The notes under the pieces are model-generated. The model was not told the origin of the DNA and searched no databases. It saw only the letters and a list, made by a program, of their open reading frames with translations. Below are positions 4,237 through 5,589 of a stretch of DNA of 5,589 nucleotides, piece after piece. Position numbers and translations under genes: made by a program. Each line of letters begins with the position of its first letter. The stretch's first letter is position 1. Origin of the DNA: an uncultured Eubacteriales bacterium (GTDB taxonomy: Bacteria; Bacillota; Clostridia; Oscillospirales; Oscillospiraceae); the NCBI GenBank assembly GCA_900549405.1, contig URNZ01000088.1, positions 1 to 5,589 of the forward strand, in the 5' to 3' direction.

Positions 4237-5589
4237 ATGATACAAAAAGAAAGAAAACACCCCCTGCAATGGCTGTGGCGGGACCTTGGGGAGCACCTGG
4301 ACCGATATCTGGCCCGGCTGGTGTTCCTGCTGGGTCCCTGGCTGTGCCTGTGGATGGTGGAGGTGCTCAACCAGAACGATGTATTCCAGGACCTGGATGT
4401 CTGGCAGGTGGCCATGAACCTGATCTGGTACTATGCCCTGTTCTTTGTCTGCCGTCTGATCCTGGGCCGGCTGCGCCGGGCGGCAGCTCTGTCGGCGGTC
4501 CTGTCCTTTCTGGTGGGGCTGCTGAACCACTATATCCTGCGCTTTCGCGGGCGCATTCTGTTCCCTGCCGACGTGGCTGGGTGGCGGACGGCGGCCAACG
4601 TGGCCGACGGCTTTGACTATTCCATGGACCAGTACATCGTCCAGGCGGCCATTCTACTGGTGGGCTATCTGTTCCTGGTGTGGATGTGTGCCCCCCAGCG
4701 GAGGCGGGCCAGGCTGCCCCTGGCAGCGTCCATCCCCCTGTGGGCGGCCATTCTGGGCTATACCTACGCCTTTTTCTTTACCGGGATGCTGCCCGCCCTG
4801 GACATCTACACCCAGCAGTGGGTCACCCAGCGCAACGGCTTTCTGCTGAACTTCACCGTGGCCCTGCGGTACAGCTCGGTGGACAAGCCCCGAGATTATT
4901 CCAAGCAGGCGGTGCTGGACCTGATGGAGCAGTACCCGGCCCTGGCGGGGGATGACAGCGTCACTCATCCGGTGAACCTCATCGGCATTATGGACGAGTC
5001 CTTTGCCGACTTTACCATCTTCGACAGCTTTGAGTCCTCGGAGGACCCCACCCCCTTCCTCCACTCCCTAAAAAAGAATACTATTAAGGGCTGGATGTAC
5101 TCCCCCGTCACCGGCGGGGGCACGGCCAGCGTGGAGTTTGAGTATCTCACCGGCTTCTCCACCTATTTCCAACCGCCCCACACCGTGGCCTATCAGCTGT
5201 ATGTGGACGAGGGGATGCCCTCCCTGGCGGCTCTGGCGGGGAGCCAGGGGTATGAGACCACCGCCTTCCACCCCTATAAGTCCTCCGGCTGGAACCGGCC
5301 CCTGGCCTATCACGACCTGGACTTTGATGACCAGATGTATGAGGAGGACGTGGTGAATCCCCAGTATATCCGCCACTATGTGTCCGACGCGTCGGACTTT
5401 CAGATGATCTTCCAGACCACCCAGCAGCAGATGAAGTCCTTCTTCTTCAACGTGACCATGCAGAATCACAGCGGCTATGCCCAGGGGTGGAACAACCTGG
5501 AGCGGAATATTTTGCTCCCCGACAGCCTGAAGCTGGCCGACAGCAGCGCCGAGCAGTATTTCGCCCTGGCCCGCCAGACGGACAACGCC
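4237..5589 (+). CDS. LTA-synthase-family membrane phosphoglycerol transferase/sulfatase (3' end outside window)
   Basis: This belongs to the LtaS-like alkaline-phosphatase-superfamily enzymes, which move glycerol-phosphate groups from phosphatidylglycerol onto envelope polymers on the outer membrane face. An open frame runs from ATG to the window edge, 451 residues without a stop. Five probable membrane helices lie near 25-44, 57-76, 82-101, 134-152 and 159-184, the LtaS topology. The extracellular domain starts around 245 with NLIGIMDESFADF; Glu254 matches the metal-ligand Glu. Thr296 in GGGTASVEFEYLTG matches the catalytic Thr nucleophile. HPYKSSGWNR (345-354) carries the Trp352/Arg354 pair matching the phosphoglycerol-binding site, and NHSGY (410-414) holds the substrate-side His411. 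By comparison with S. aureus LtaS (Glu255, Thr300, Asp475, His476), only the Asp-His metal pair is missing, because it lies beyond the edge. Whether it makes true lipoteichoic acid or modifies another glycan is open. Confidence 0.93.
   Translation, partial: MIQKERKHPLQWLWRDLGEHLDRYLARLVFLLGPWLCLWMVEVLNQNDVFQDLDVWQVAMNLIWYYALFFVCRLILGRLRRAAALSAVLSFLVGLLNHYILRFRGRILFPADVAGWRTAANVADGFDYSMDQYIVQAAILLVGYLFLVWMCAPQRRRARLPLAASIPLWAAILGYTYAFFFTGMLPALDIYTQQWVTQRNGFLLNFTVALRYSSVDKPRDYSKQAVLDLMEQYPALAGDDSVTHPVNLIGIMDESFADFTIFDSFESSEDPTPFLHSLKKNTIKGWMYSPVTGGGTASVEFEYLTGFSTYFQPPHTVAYQLYVDEGMPSLAALAGSQGYETTAFHPYKSSGWNRPLAYHDLDFDDQMYEEDVVNPQYIRHYVSDASDFQMIFQTTQQQMKSFFFNVTMQNHSGYAQGWNNLERNILLPDSLKLADSSAEQYFALARQTDNA

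Noticed and set aside
4000..4530. 176-codon open frame on the - strand across the divergent intergenic region
   Set aside because: It crosses the start of the LTA-synthase-like gene and the intergenic promoters, has no good ribosome binding site, and its product is low-complexity.
1..5589. Mobile element, CRISPR array, tRNA/rRNA gene or defence system
   Set aside because: No transposase or integrase motif, no regularly spaced repeats, no cloverleaf or rRNA-like stretch and no toxin-antitoxin pair were found on either strand.

Overview
The window looks like a chromosomal segment of a GC-rich, low-oxygen Firmicute, probably an Oscillospiraceae-type gut clostridium (Flavonifractor/Pseudoflavonifractor/Lawsonibacter-like). 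This is inferred from CTG/GCC/GAG-rich codon use, AGGAGG-type ribosome binding sites, SigA-type promoters in AT-rich gaps, a rubrerythrin, a lipoprotein-type solute receptor and an LTA-synthase-family enzyme. No species can be named from the sequence alone.

Layout, left to right. (1) The C-terminal part of a cysteinyl-tRNA synthetase gene (cysS, cut by the left edge, + strand), closed by a strong intrinsic terminator. (2) A single-gene rubrerythrin unit (+ strand) with a near-consensus promoter, a 19-bp palindrome over the predicted transcription start that resembles a PerR/Fur-family operator, and a strong RBS. (3) A hairpin with A and T flanks that should terminate both rubrerythrin and the convergent ABC operon. 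(4) A polar amino acid ABC importer on the - strand, transcribed right to left as receptor lipoprotein, permease, ATPase. A hairpin between receptor and permease probably attenuates transcription, so that receptor is made in excess. Permease and ATPase overlap by 14 bp. (5) A 309-bp divergent intergenic region with a promoter on each side, a GC-rich leader hairpin on each side, three copies of AATATACA (two forming a dyad) and an 18-bp palindrome. (6) The first 451 codons of an LTA-synthase-family membrane phosphoglycerol transferase (+ strand), cut by the right edge.

The genes form four transcription units with separate roles: translation, peroxide/oxygen defence, amino acid uptake and cell-envelope polymer synthesis. 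Nothing indicates a mobile element, CRISPR array, phage or defence island, and every protein belongs to a known family. The points worth a second look are regulatory: the rubrerythrin operator, the intra-operon attenuator, the repeat architecture of the divergent intergenic region, and the permease start site.
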